From JAITWN01 sp050486285 (lineage in GTDB: Bacteria > Pseudomonadota > Gammaproteobacteria > SZUA-140): a stretch of 15,905 nucleotides of DNA. The position numbers were made by a program, and so were the translations under genes. The notes beneath the pieces are model-generated. The model was not told the DNA's origin and did no database searches. It saw only the letters and a list, made by a program, of their open reading frames with translations. Shown here piece by piece: positions 1 through 13,121 of this stretch (position 1 is the stretch's first letter; every line of letters begins with the position of its first letter). Location: NCBI GenBank assembly GCA_050486285.1, contig JBJHCZ010000027.1, forward strand, positions 1 to 15,905, in the 5' to 3' direction.

Positions 1-131
1 TGCCGGGTGACAACGTGAAGATGACGGTGTCGCTGATTGCGCCGATCGCGATGGAAGAAGGTCTGCGCTTCGCGATTCGCGAGGGCGGCCGCACCGTCGG
101 CGCCGGCGTGGTGTCGAAGGTCATCGAATAG
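1..131 (+). CDS. tuf: Elongation factor Tu, 3' end (partial)
   Basis: The reading frame starting at base 3 encodes the last 42 residues of EF-Tu, beginning PGDNVKM and ending VVSKVIE before a TAG stop at 129-131. EF-Tu is the GTPase that brings aminoacyl-tRNA to the ribosomal A site. The visible part is the end of beta-barrel domain 3, including the conserved stretch REGGRTVGAGVV. The 5' part lies outside the window. It sits upstream of tRNA-Trp, secE and nusG, the position of tufB in gammaproteobacteria. A second tuf gene starts at 15799, so the organism has at least two copies. Identity is certain; the length cannot be judged. Confidence 0.97.
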   Translation, partial: PGDNVKMTVSLIAPIAMEEGLRFAIREGGRTVGAGVVSKVIE

Positions 132-143
132 CAAGGGTACGGG

Positions 144-174
144 CCGGCAGCCGCGTGACGCGCGCGGCTCCCGG
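144..174 (+). other. Stem-loop between tuf and tRNA-Trp
   Basis: AGCCGCG (149-155) pairs perfectly with CGCGGCT (163-169) around a 7-nt loop. An outer CCGG/CCGG stem (144-147 with 171-174) extends it past a C-C mismatch. No T-run follows, so it is not a standard intrinsic terminator. It may mark an RNA processing point between the tuf message and the tRNA, which are probably co-transcribed. The fold is visible in the sequence; the role is a guess. Confidence 0.35.
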
Positions 175-182
175 TCATTAAC

Positions 183-258
183 AGGCCAGTAGCTCAATTG
201 GCAGAGCGGCGGTCTCCAAAACCGCAGGTTGGGGGTTCGATTCCCTCCTGGCCTGCCA
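183..258 (+). tRNA. tRNA-Trp (anticodon CCA)
   Basis: A full cloverleaf can be drawn. The acceptor stem AGGCCAG (183-189) pairs with CTGGCCT (248-254). The D-arm is GCTC/GAGC (192-195, 204-207). The anticodon stem GCGGT/ACCGC (209-213, 221-225) holds the loop CTCCAAA, with anticodon CCA at 216-218. The T-arm is GGGGG/CCCTC with one G-U pair and loop TTCGATT. Discriminator G at 255 is followed by an encoded CCA (256-258). G at position 73 and a CCA anticodon are bacterial tRNA-Trp identity elements. It decodes UGG. A tRNA-Trp gene between tuf and secE is the usual arrangement in Pseudomonas and Xanthomonas relatives. No separate promoter is evident. Confidence 0.97.
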
Positions 259-305
259 GCGAAAGCAGGGGGACAGGCGCGCATCTGTTCCCGGCAGGAT
301 GAAGA

Positions 306-653
306 ATGGCGGATAAGCTCAAGTTCGCGGTCGCGGCGCTGATCATCGGCGGCGCGATCGCCGGCTTTTATCATTACGGCGACGAGTCGTTGCTGCTGCG
401 GGTGCTCGGCCTGCTGGCCGCGATGGGCGTTGCCGCCGGGGTGCTGTTCCAGACCGCGGCCGGACGCCAGACCTGGGGCTATCTCGGCGAGGCCCGCACC
501 GAGGTGCGCAAGGTGGTGTGGCCGACCAAGAAGGAAACCGTGCAGAGCACCCTGATCGTGATGGCGATGGTGGTGCTGATCGCGATAATACTTTGGATAT
601 TTGACTCGATCCTGACATGGATAGTCAAGATGGTGATGAGCCGGGGAGGCTGA
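306..653 (+). CDS. secE: Protein translocase subunit SecE
   Basis: This 115-residue inner-membrane protein is the small essential subunit that clamps SecY in the SecYEG protein-conducting channel. Three hydrophobic segments are visible at about residues 5-23, 29-48 and 82-107, the three-helix form found in E. coli and relatives; many other bacteria have only the last. The conserved cytoplasmic amphipathic helix and hinge sits before the third segment, with EVRKVVWPT at residues 66-74 (W72, P73). The ATG at 306 is preceded by AGGA at 296-299 with suitable spacing. secE is 47 nt downstream of tRNA-Trp and 8 nt upstream of nusG, the conserved secE-nusG pair. I see no promoter of its own, so transcription probably comes from upstream. 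Confidence 0.97.
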   Translation: MADKLKFAVAALIIGGAIAGFYHYGDESLLLRVLGLLAAMGVAAGVLFQTAAGRQTWGYLGEARTEVRKVVWPTKKETVQSTLIVMAMVVLIAIILWIFDSILTWIVKMVMSRGG

Positions 654-661
654 GCGCGGAT

Positions 662-1234
662 ATGGCGAAAGCGGACACCGAAACGACGAAGACGGACGCG
701 CCGAAGAGGCGCTGGTACGTGGTTCATGTCTATTCGGGCTATGAACAGCAGGCGATCCGTTCGCTGAAGGAGCGCATCGCGCACAGCGACCTGGCCGACA
801 AGTTCGGCGAGATCCTGGTGCCGACCGAGGAAGTCGTCGAGATGCGCGGCGGCCAGAAGCGTCGCAGCGATCGCAAGTTCTTTCCCGGCTACGTGCTGAT
901 CAACATGGAAATGAACGACATGACCTGGCACCTGGTCAAGGAAGTGCCGAAGGTCATGGGCTTCATCGGCGGCACCTCGGATCGTCCGGCGCCGATCTCC
1001 GAGAAGGAAGCGATGTCGATCATGAACCGCATCCAGGAGGGCGTGGAGAAGCCGCGGCCGAAGGTGCTGTTCGAGCCGGGCGAGGTGGTGCGCGTCATCG
1101 ACGGTCCGTTCGCGGATTTCAGCGGCGTCGTCGAGGAGGTCAACTACGAGAAAAGCCGCCTGCGCGTCGCGGTGACGATCTTCGGGCGCTCGACCCCGGT
1201 CGAGCTGGAATTCGCCCAGGTGGAAAAGAGTTGA
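662..1234 (+). CDS. nusG: Transcription termination/antitermination factor NusG
   Basis: NusG binds the RNA polymerase clamp, suppresses pausing, and links polymerase to Rho or to ribosomal protein S10. The 190-residue product has an N-terminal NGN domain (about residues 17-127, with WYVVHVYSGYE and RKFFPGYVL) and a C-terminal KOW domain (about 137-190, with FEPGEVVRVIDGPFADFSG). E. coli NusG has 181 residues; the extra residues are a polar N-terminal lead. An in-frame ATG at 617 would overlap secE by 37 nt and has no ribosome binding site. The ATG at 662 gives the family-like MAK start and has GGAGG at 645-649, although the 12-nt spacing is long. The TGA stop at 1232-1234 forms the first three bases of a large palindrome. 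Confidence 0.96.
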   Translation: MAKADTETTKTDAPKRRWYVVHVYSGYEQQAIRSLKERIAHSDLADKFGEILVPTEEVVEMRGGQKRRSDRKFFPGYVLINMEMNDMTWHLVKEVPKVMGFIGGTSDRPAPISEKEAMSIMNRIQEGVEKPRPKVLFEPGEVVRVIDGPFADFSGVVEEVNYEKSRLRVAVTIFGRSTPVELEFAQVEKS

Positions 1235-1372
1235 CAGGCGGTTGAAAAAGCCCGGCGGGTTTGCGCAGCGAAGTCAAGCGCAGCCTCGCCGGGGCCCGAA
1301 GGGTGCCGCGCAGCGGCAGCGAGGCGAGCCATTCGCGGAGCAAACCCGCCGGGCTTTTTCAACCGCCTGTCA
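1232..1372. repeat. Large palindromic element / bidirectional terminator-like structure
   Basis: Bases 1232-1264 and 1340-1372 are perfect inverted repeats of 33 nt. The fold continues inward on the same axis with GCGAA/TTCGC (1268-1272, 1332-1336). Further stems are GCCTCGC/GCGAGGC (1283-1289, 1319-1325) and TGCCGC/GCGGCA (1304-1309, 1313-1318), so almost all of the 141 nt can form one structure. Each arm holds a GC-rich block (1250-1264, 1340-1354) flanked outside by five A (1245-1249) or five T (1355-1359), the layout of a bidirectional intrinsic terminator. The left arm includes the nusG stop codon. It could be a small mobile palindromic repeat (REP- or MITE-like) or a resident terminator. 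No target-site duplication is obvious. The inverted repeat is certain; its nature is inferred. Confidence 0.85.
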
Positions 1373-1380
1373 GGCAGGAC

Positions 1381-1404
1381 GCAGGGTCGACACCCTGCTT
1401 GTTT
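1381..1404 (+). terminator. Terminator-like hairpin upstream of rplK
   Basis: GCAGGGT (1381-1387) pairs perfectly with ACCCTGC (1392-1398) around the 4-nt loop CGAC and is followed by TTGTTT (1399-1404). A 7-bp GC-rich stem plus a T-rich tail is the pattern of an intrinsic terminator or attenuator. It lies just after the 141-nt palindrome and about 50 nt before the rplK start. Either secE-nusG transcripts end here and rplK has its own promoter, or some polymerase reads through. A weak -10-like TACAAC (1404-1409) is present but has no matching -35 box. Confidence 0.5.
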
Positions 1405-1409
1405 ACAAC

Positions 1410-1447
1410 GTGACGGGGAGCCGCTTCGCGGCGCTTGCACCCGGGAG
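1410..1447 (+). promoter_or_regulatory. Candidate L1-binding leader of the rplK-rplA message
   Basis: Just before rplK, GGGGAG (1415-1420) leads into a short hairpin, GCCGC/GCGGC (1420-1424, 1428-1432). This is followed by GCTTGCACCC (1433-1442), whose CCC can pair back with the GGG. In E. coli, L1 represses rplK-rplA translation by binding a leader that resembles its 23S rRNA target: a short hairpin with an asymmetric GGAG-containing internal loop. The position and general shape fit, but I have not aligned it to a covariance model. The GGGAG at 1443-1447 is also the rplK ribosome binding site. Confidence 0.35.
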
Positions 1448-1455
1448 ATCAGACA

Positions 1456-1887
1456 ATGGCAAAGAAGGTCGAAGCTTACATCAAGCTTCAGATTCCTGCC
1501 GGCAAGGCCAATCCGAGCCCGCCGGTCGGTCCCGCGCTCGGTCAGCGCGGCGTGAACATCATGGAATTCTGCAAGGCGTTCAATGCGCACACGCAGAACG
1601 TCGAGGCAGGGCTGCCGCTGCCGGTCGTCATCACCGTCTACAGCGATCGCAGCTTTACCTTCATCACCAAGACGCCACCGGCCTCCGTGTTGCTGAAGAA
1701 GGCGGCCGGCATCGCATCCGGCAGCGCGAACCCCAACACCAACAAGGTCGCCAAGGTCACGCGCGCGCAGCTCGAGGAGATCGCGGCGGCCAAGATGCCG
1801 GACCTGACTGCTGCCGACATGGACGCCGCCGTGCGCACGATCGCCGGCAGCGCGCGCAGCATGGGCATCGAGACGGAGGGTGTCTGA
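1456..1887 (+). CDS. rplK: 50S ribosomal protein L11
   Basis: L11 sits at the base of the GTPase stalk on 23S rRNA. It is the target of thiostrepton-type antibiotics and is needed for RelA activation. The product has 143 residues (E. coli 142). The N-terminal domain shows the proline-rich switch segment PSPPVGPALGQRGVNIMEF. The RNA-binding C-terminal domain ends GSARSMGIETEGV. The ATG at 1456 gives the universal MAKKVEAYIKL start and has GGGAG at 1443-1447; a longer frame from TTG at 1435 lacks family support. The stop at 1885-1887 is 1 nt before the rplA ATG, so the two are probably translationally coupled and share control by L1. Confidence 0.98.
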   Translation: MAKKVEAYIKLQIPAGKANPSPPVGPALGQRGVNIMEFCKAFNAHTQNVEAGLPLPVVITVYSDRSFTFITKTPPASVLLKKAAGIASGSANPNTNKVAKVTRAQLEEIAAAKMPDLTAADMDAAVRTIAGSARSMGIETEGV

Positions 1888-1888
1888 C

Positions 1889-2584
1889 ATGGCCGGTATC
1901 AGCAAGCGATTCAAGCGGATCAACGAGAAGCTCGACCCCGCCCGCCAGTATTCGATCGACGAGGCCCTGGCCTTGCTCAAGGAGCTGTCGACGGTCAAGT
2001 TCGACGAGTCGGTCGATGTCAGCGTCAATCTCGGCGTCGACACCCGCAAGTCCGACCAGGTCGTGCGCGGCGCGACCGTACTCCCGAACGGCACCGGCAA
2101 GACCGTCAGGGTCGCGGTGTTCGCGCAGGGTGACAATGCCGAGGTCGCCAGGGCCGCGGGCGCCGACATCGTCGGTTTCGACGACCTCGCCGCGACGGTC
2201 AAGGCCGGCAAGATCGAATTCGACGTCGCGATCGCGACGCCTGACGCGATGCGCGTCGTCGGCCAGCTCGGCCAGGTGCTCGGCCCGCGCGGCCTGATGC
2301 CGAATCCGAAGGTCGGCACGGTGACCACCGACGTCGCCGGCGCCGTGCGCAATGCCAAGGCCGGACAGGTCCAGTACCGCGCCGACAAGGCGGGTATCGT
2401 GCATTGCAGCATCGGCAAGGCCAGTTTCAGCGTCGATGCGCTGCGCGAGAACCTCGGCGCGCTGATCGCGGCGCTGAACAAGTCCAAGCCGAGCACCGCG
2501 AAGGGCATCTACATGCAGAAGGTATCGGTGTCGACGACGATGGGGCCCGGCATCCGGGTCGACCAGTCGACACTGCCGGCGTAA
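1889..2584 (+). CDS. rplA: 50S ribosomal protein L1
   Basis: L1 forms the mobile L1 stalk that helps release deacylated tRNA from the E site. In E. coli it also represses its own operon by binding the rplK leader. The 231-residue product (E. coli 234) shows the conserved segments GLMPNPKVGTVT and VQYRADKAGIVH and ends near STTMGPGIRVDQSTL. The ATG at 1889 is preferred over a GTG at 1880, because GGAGG at 1875-1879 then has 9-nt spacing and the product begins MAGISKRF. The ribosome binding site lies inside the rplK coding end. A 262-nt structured region separates it from rplJ. Confidence 0.98.
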   Translation: MAGISKRFKRINEKLDPARQYSIDEALALLKELSTVKFDESVDVSVNLGVDTRKSDQVVRGATVLPNGTGKTVRVAVFAQGDNAEVARAAGADIVGFDDLAATVKAGKIEFDVAIATPDAMRVVGQLGQVLGPRGLMPNPKVGTVTTDVAGAVRNAKAGQVQYRADKAGIVHCSIGKASFSVDALRENLGALIAALNKSKPSTAKGIYMQKVSVSTTMGPGIRVDQSTLPA

Positions 2585-2613
2585 GCGCCGGCTGAAGGTC
2601 AGGACTTTGGGCA

Positions 2614-2735
2614 ACCCCGCGCCCCGGCGCGGGGTCGTCGAAGACCGCAGGCGCGCACTGGCCGGATTCCGGCGAACGCGCTTAATCCGGCGACCGCAAG
2701 GTGGCCAGCCTGCGCAGACGGTGCTACCCGAAACA
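2614..2735 (+). promoter_or_regulatory. L10 leader (autoregulatory RNA of rplJ-rplL)
   Basis: This region matches my memory of the gammaproteobacterial L10 leader: TCGAAGACCGCAGG (about 2638-2651), CTTAATC (2681-2687) and CCTGCGCAGACGGTG (2709-2723). The stems fit. CGCAGGC (2646-2652) pairs with GCCTGCG (2708-2714). CTGGCC (2658-2663) pairs with GGCCAG (2703-2708, sharing one base). CCGGATT (2662-2668) pairs with AATCCGG (2684-2690). The CAGA after the closing stem fits the kink-turn-like site bound by the L10-L12 complex. Upstream, directly after rplA, is a 9-10 bp GC hairpin (2614-2623 with 2626-2635). In E. coli, excess L10-L12 binds this leader and represses rplJ-rplL translation. Confidence 0.8.
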
Positions 2736-2846
2736 GGTTTTTCCTGGTGACGGTCGCCGTAGGGTGGGGCGCTTCGGCGCCCCGAACTGCAACCAGCCCG
2801 ACCTGCCCGGCGCCGCCGGGACGAGGGTTACCAGGGAGGTGATCGT
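2734..2846 (+). promoter_or_regulatory. rplJ translation-control stem that can mask the ribosome binding site
   Basis: CCTGGTGAC (2743-2751) can pair over nine positions (one G-U) with GTTACCAGG (2827-2835). The pairing can extend through the T-run 2739-2742 into the AGG of the rplJ Shine-Dalgarno sequence (2836-2839). A competing local hairpin, CAGG-TTTTT-CCTG (2734-2737 with 2743-2746), would free the site. Between the arms lie a 7-bp stem capped by a UUCG tetraloop (2766-2783) and a CCCGGC/GCCGGG hairpin (2806-2820). The pairings are read from the sequence. Their use as a translational switch is inferred from the known E. coli L10 mechanism. Confidence 0.55.
2833..2842 (+). promoter_or_regulatory. 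Strong ribosome binding site for the rplJ TTG start
   Basis: AGGGAGGTGA is nearly a perfect anti-Shine-Dalgarno match. GGAGG at 2835-2839 lies 7 nt before the TTG at 2847. It decides the start of rplJ, for which no upstream ATG is usable. Confidence 0.85.
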
Positions 2847-3374
2847 TTGCTTTCACTAGATGAAAAGAAGGTGATCGTCGCCGAAGTCGCCAGTCGTGCA
2901 GCCACGGCACAGTCCGCGATCGCGGCCGAATACAGCGGCCTGACCGTGGGCCAGCTGACCCGGCTGCGCAGCAAGGCCCGCGAGGCCGGTGTCTACATGC
3001 GCGTCGTCAAGAATACGCTCGCGCGTCGCGCCATCGCCGATACCGAGTTCGCATGCATGCAGGACGGTCTCACCGGCCCGCTGATGCTCGCGTTCTCGAT
3101 CGACGATCCTGCCGCGGCCGCCCGCGTGATGACGGACTTCGCCAAGGAGAACGAAAAGCTCGTCATCAGGGTCGTGGCCCTGCGCGGCAAGCTGCTCGAA
3201 CCCGGCGATGCCAAGCGGCTCGCGGACATGCCGACGCGCGACGAGGCCATCAGCCTGCTGATGGCGGCGATGAAGGCGCCGATTGCGAAGCTGGCGCGTA
3301 CGCTGGCCGAGCCGGCGAACAAGCTGGCCCGCACCATCGACGCCGTGCGCGATCAGAAACAACAGGCAGCCTGA
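2847..3374 (+). CDS. rplJ: 50S ribosomal protein L10
   Basis: L10 anchors L12 dimers to the ribosome, forming the stalk that recruits translation GTPases. With L12 it represses its own message. The start is TTG: the product MLSLDEKKVIVAEV aligns with the L10 N-terminus of E. coli and follows a strong ribosome binding site. The product has 175 residues (E. coli 165). The RNA-binding N-terminal domain contains AREAGVYMRVVKNTLARRA. The extra length is in the C-terminal helix (about 136-170), where the KLART motif occurs twice (148-152, 159-163). Each 10-11 residue segment of this helix is known to hold one L12 dimer, so three dimers rather than two are possible. rplL follows after 58 nt. Confidence 0.97.
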   Translation: MLSLDEKKVIVAEVASRAATAQSAIAAEYSGLTVGQLTRLRSKAREAGVYMRVVKNTLARRAIADTEFACMQDGLTGPLMLAFSIDDPAAAARVMTDFAKENEKLVIRVVALRGKLLEPGDAKRLADMPTRDEAISLLMAAMKAPIAKLARTLAEPANKLARTIDAVRDQKQQAA

Positions 3375-3432
3375 GCGTAACCGCGCCCGGCTGACACTCA
3401 AACCATTACAGGAATTACCAGGAGCACACATC

Positions 3433-3810
3433 ATGGCCGTTTCAACTGAAGAGATTCTGAACACCATTTCGAACATGACCGTGATCGAGGTCGTCGACCT
3501 GATCAAGGCAATGGAAGACAAGTTCGGCGTTACGGCCGCCGTTGCCGCCGCGCCGATGGCGATGCCCGCCGGCGGCGGCGCCGCAGTCGCCGAAGAGCAG
3601 ACCGAGTTCGACGTCATCCTGAAGGCCTTCGGCGACAACAAGGTCGGCGTCATCAAGGTCGTTCGCGCAATCACCGGTCTCGGCCTCAAGGAGGCCAAGG
3701 ACTTGGTCGAAGGCGCGCCGTCGACCGTCAAGGAAGGCGTCTCGAAGAAGGACGCGGATGACATCAAGAAGCAGCTGGAGGAGGCAGGCGCCTCGGTTGA
3801 TCTCAAATAA
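3433..3810 (+). CDS. rplL: 50S ribosomal protein L7/L12
   Basis: L12 is the multicopy stalk protein that recruits EF-G, EF-Tu and other translation GTPases and stimulates GTP hydrolysis. The 125-residue product (E. coli 121) has an N-terminal dimerisation domain (about residues 1-32), an Ala/Pro/Gly-rich flexible hinge (about 35-56), and a C-terminal factor-binding domain (57-125) with the signature KVGVIKVVRAITGLGLKEAK. ATG at 3433 is preceded by AGGAG (3420-3424) at 8-nt spacing and gives the family-typical MAVSTEEIL start. An upstream frame extension has no support. It shares the L10 leader control with rplJ. Its higher output relative to L10 presumably comes from translation initiation, as in E. 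coli. Confidence 0.98.
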   Translation: MAVSTEEILNTISNMTVIEVVDLIKAMEDKFGVTAAVAAAPMAMPAGGGAAVAEEQTEFDVILKAFGDNKVGVIKVVRAITGLGLKEAKDLVEGAPSTVKEGVSKKDADDIKKQLEEAGASVDLK

Positions 3811-3816
3811 GGAACT

Positions 3817-3895
3817 GCCGGCCCTGCGGCCGGTCATAGCGGGAGCGTCCTGGCCCGGAAGCAGTGGTTTCCGGGCCGGGATTGCTATTTTCCCG
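3817..3895 (+). terminator. rplL-rpoB attenuator-like hairpins
   Basis: Two hairpins lie between rplL and rpoB. The first is small: CCGGCC/GGCCGG around CTGC, near 3819-3834. The second is a 12-bp stem, 3849-3860 with 3869-3880 (one G-U pair), with an 8-nt loop, followed by ATTGCTATTTTC. The tail is only moderately T-rich, so partial termination is more likely than full. In E. coli an attenuator and RNase III site here lowers rpoBC expression relative to rplJL, which fits. The remaining bases before rpoB are AT-rich and include a -10-like TTTAAT (3924-3929) with no -35 box. Confidence 0.6.
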
Positions 3896-3951
3896 CATCC
3901 AGGACGAATTGCGCCTGTCGCTCTTTAATTCATTAGCTCAGAGGATCTCCG

Positions 3952-8097
<4,146 letters not shown>

Positions 8098-8139
8098 GAC
8101 GGGACGGTTCACGCGGCATCGGCAACCAGGACAAGATTC

Positions 8140-8152
8140 GGGAGATACGGCA

Positions 8153-8155
<3 letters not shown>
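8140..8155 (+). promoter_or_regulatory. Ribosome binding site and TTG start of rpoC
   Basis: GGGAG (8140-8144) lies 8 nt before TTG (8153-8155). Starting here gives a product beginning MKNLLNMFKQQ, which lines up without gaps with E. coli MKDLLKFLKAQ. The first in-frame ATG (8171) would drop six conserved residues and has no such site. Confidence 0.8.
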
Positions 8156-12358
<4,203 letters not shown>

Positions 12359-12418
12359 TCCGAAGGGACGGAAGCCGCCGGAATGCCGGCGCGGAACGGA
12401 CCGCGACCGGACGGACCG

Positions 12419-12463
12419 CAGCGCCCTTGCCCGCTTTTGTCGGGCAGGGGCGCTGCCCGTTTC
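12419..12463 (+). terminator. Terminator hairpin after rpoC
   Basis: A 15-bp stem pairs 12419-12433 with 12441-12455 (one T-G wobble) around the 7-nt loop CTTTTGT. It is followed by CCCGTTTC. The stem is very stable and sits 61 nt after the rpoC stop and about 70 nt before a good promoter, as expected for the end of the rpoBC operon. The T-tract is short, so some read-through into rpsL or Rho involvement is possible. Confidence 0.65.
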
Positions 12464-12524
12464 AAGTCCCTGATTTTGCGGTTCAAGGTGGCCCCGGCAT
12501 CGGGGCCGTGCCGCGGCGGATCTC

Positions 12525-12553
12525 TTGACAGGGCGCGGTTATCACCATAAACT
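12525..12553 (+). promoter_or_regulatory. Sigma70 promoter of the str operon
   Basis: A perfect -35 box TTGACA (12525-12530) is separated by 17 nt from a -10 box TAAACT (12548-12553, 4 of 6 consensus bases). Transcription would start near 12560. The discriminator TTCGCGTC is GC-leaning, compatible with the growth-rate and stringent control known for ribosomal protein promoters; this last point is inference. It lies after the rpoC terminator and drives rpsL-rpsG-fusA and probably tuf. It is the clearest promoter in the window. Confidence 0.8.
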
Positions 12554-12617
12554 TTCGCGTCTTTGCAGAAGCAGGGTGAGGCGGTTTTCGGACGCTCCCC
12601 CCGGTCAGCTCAACTCA

Positions 12618-12700
12618 TTGAACATCAAGCGTTCAACCTCGGGCGCGACAGGCCGCAGGCGCTGCGCCCCGAATGGCTGGACGCTTGATATTTATTAGGA
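12618..12700 (+). promoter_or_regulatory. Attenuator-like 5' leader of rpsL
   Basis: Two mutually exclusive structures share the same bases. Hairpin A is TTGAAC/GTTCAA (12618-12623 with 12631-12636). Hairpin B is ATCAAGCGTTCA/TGGACGCTTGAT (12624-12635 with 12678-12689, 12 bp with one T-G). B encloses an inner stem TCGGGCGC/GCGCCCCGA (12639-12646, 12664-12672, one bulge) and is followed by the AT-rich ATTTATTAGG (12690-12699). B resembles a terminator or a block close to the rpsL ribosome binding site, and A would prevent it. Rpf-like or ribosomal-protein leaders upstream of rpsL have been predicted in pseudomonads. The ligand and mechanism here are unknown. Confidence 0.5.
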
Positions 12701-12715
12701 TGGTGCGATTCTCTG

Positions 12716-13090
12716 ATGGCAACGATCAATCAGCTGGTTCGAAAGCCCCGGACACGGAAAAAGGCCAAAAGCGCCGTGCCCGGACTCGAAGGGTGCCCGC
12801 AGAAGCGCGGCGTGTGTACCCGCGTCTATACGACGACCCCGAAGAAGCCGAACTCGGCGCTCCGCAAGGTCGCCCGCGTCCGCCTGACCAACGGCATGGA
12901 AGTGACGACCTACATCGGAGGCGAAGGCCATAACCTGCAGGAGCACTCGGTGGTCCTGATCCGCGGCGGCCGCGTCAAGGACCTGCCCGGCGTGCGCTAT
13001 CACACGGTGCGCGGCAGCCTCGACACCTCGGGCGTCGACGGCCGGCGCAAGGGCCGTTCGAAGTACGGCGCCAAGCGCCCGAAGGGTTGA
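12716..13090 (+). CDS. rpsL: 30S ribosomal protein S12
   Basis: S12 lies at the 30S decoding centre and tunes accuracy. The 124-residue product is the same length as in E. coli and nearly collinear with it, with CTRVYTTTPKKPNSALRKVA and RGGRVKDLPGVRYHTVRG. K43 and K88, the sites of classical streptomycin-resistance changes, are wild type. The aspartate after K88, the site of beta-methylthiolation in E. coli, is present. ATG at 12716 is the family start. Its Shine-Dalgarno is weak or distant (AGGA at 12697-12700, GGTG at 12702-12705). It is the first gene of the str operon, preceded by its own promoter and a structured leader. Confidence 0.99.
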   Translation: MATINQLVRKPRTRKKAKSAVPGLEGCPQKRGVCTRVYTTTPKKPNSALRKVARVRLTNGMEVTTYIGGEGHNLQEHSVVLIRGGRVKDLPGVRYHTVRGSLDTSGVDGRRKGRSKYGAKRPKG

Positions 13091-13121
13091 TCCCGAAACC
13101 ATATTTACGGATGTACTGACG

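Noticed and set aside
617..661. Upstream in-frame ATG for nusG
   Set aside because: It overlaps secE by 37 nt, has no ribosome binding site, and adds residues absent from the family.
1387..1409. TCGACA (1387-1392) with TACAAC (1404-1409) as an rplK promoter
   Set aside because: The spacer is only 11 nt, and the first element is part of the hairpin loop and stem.
1144..2508. Minus-strand frame of 454 codons and plus-strand frame 1242-2297 running through the palindrome
   Set aside because: Both arise from the palindrome plus out-of-frame reading of rplK and rplA. Their similar peptide pieces simply reflect the inverted repeat.
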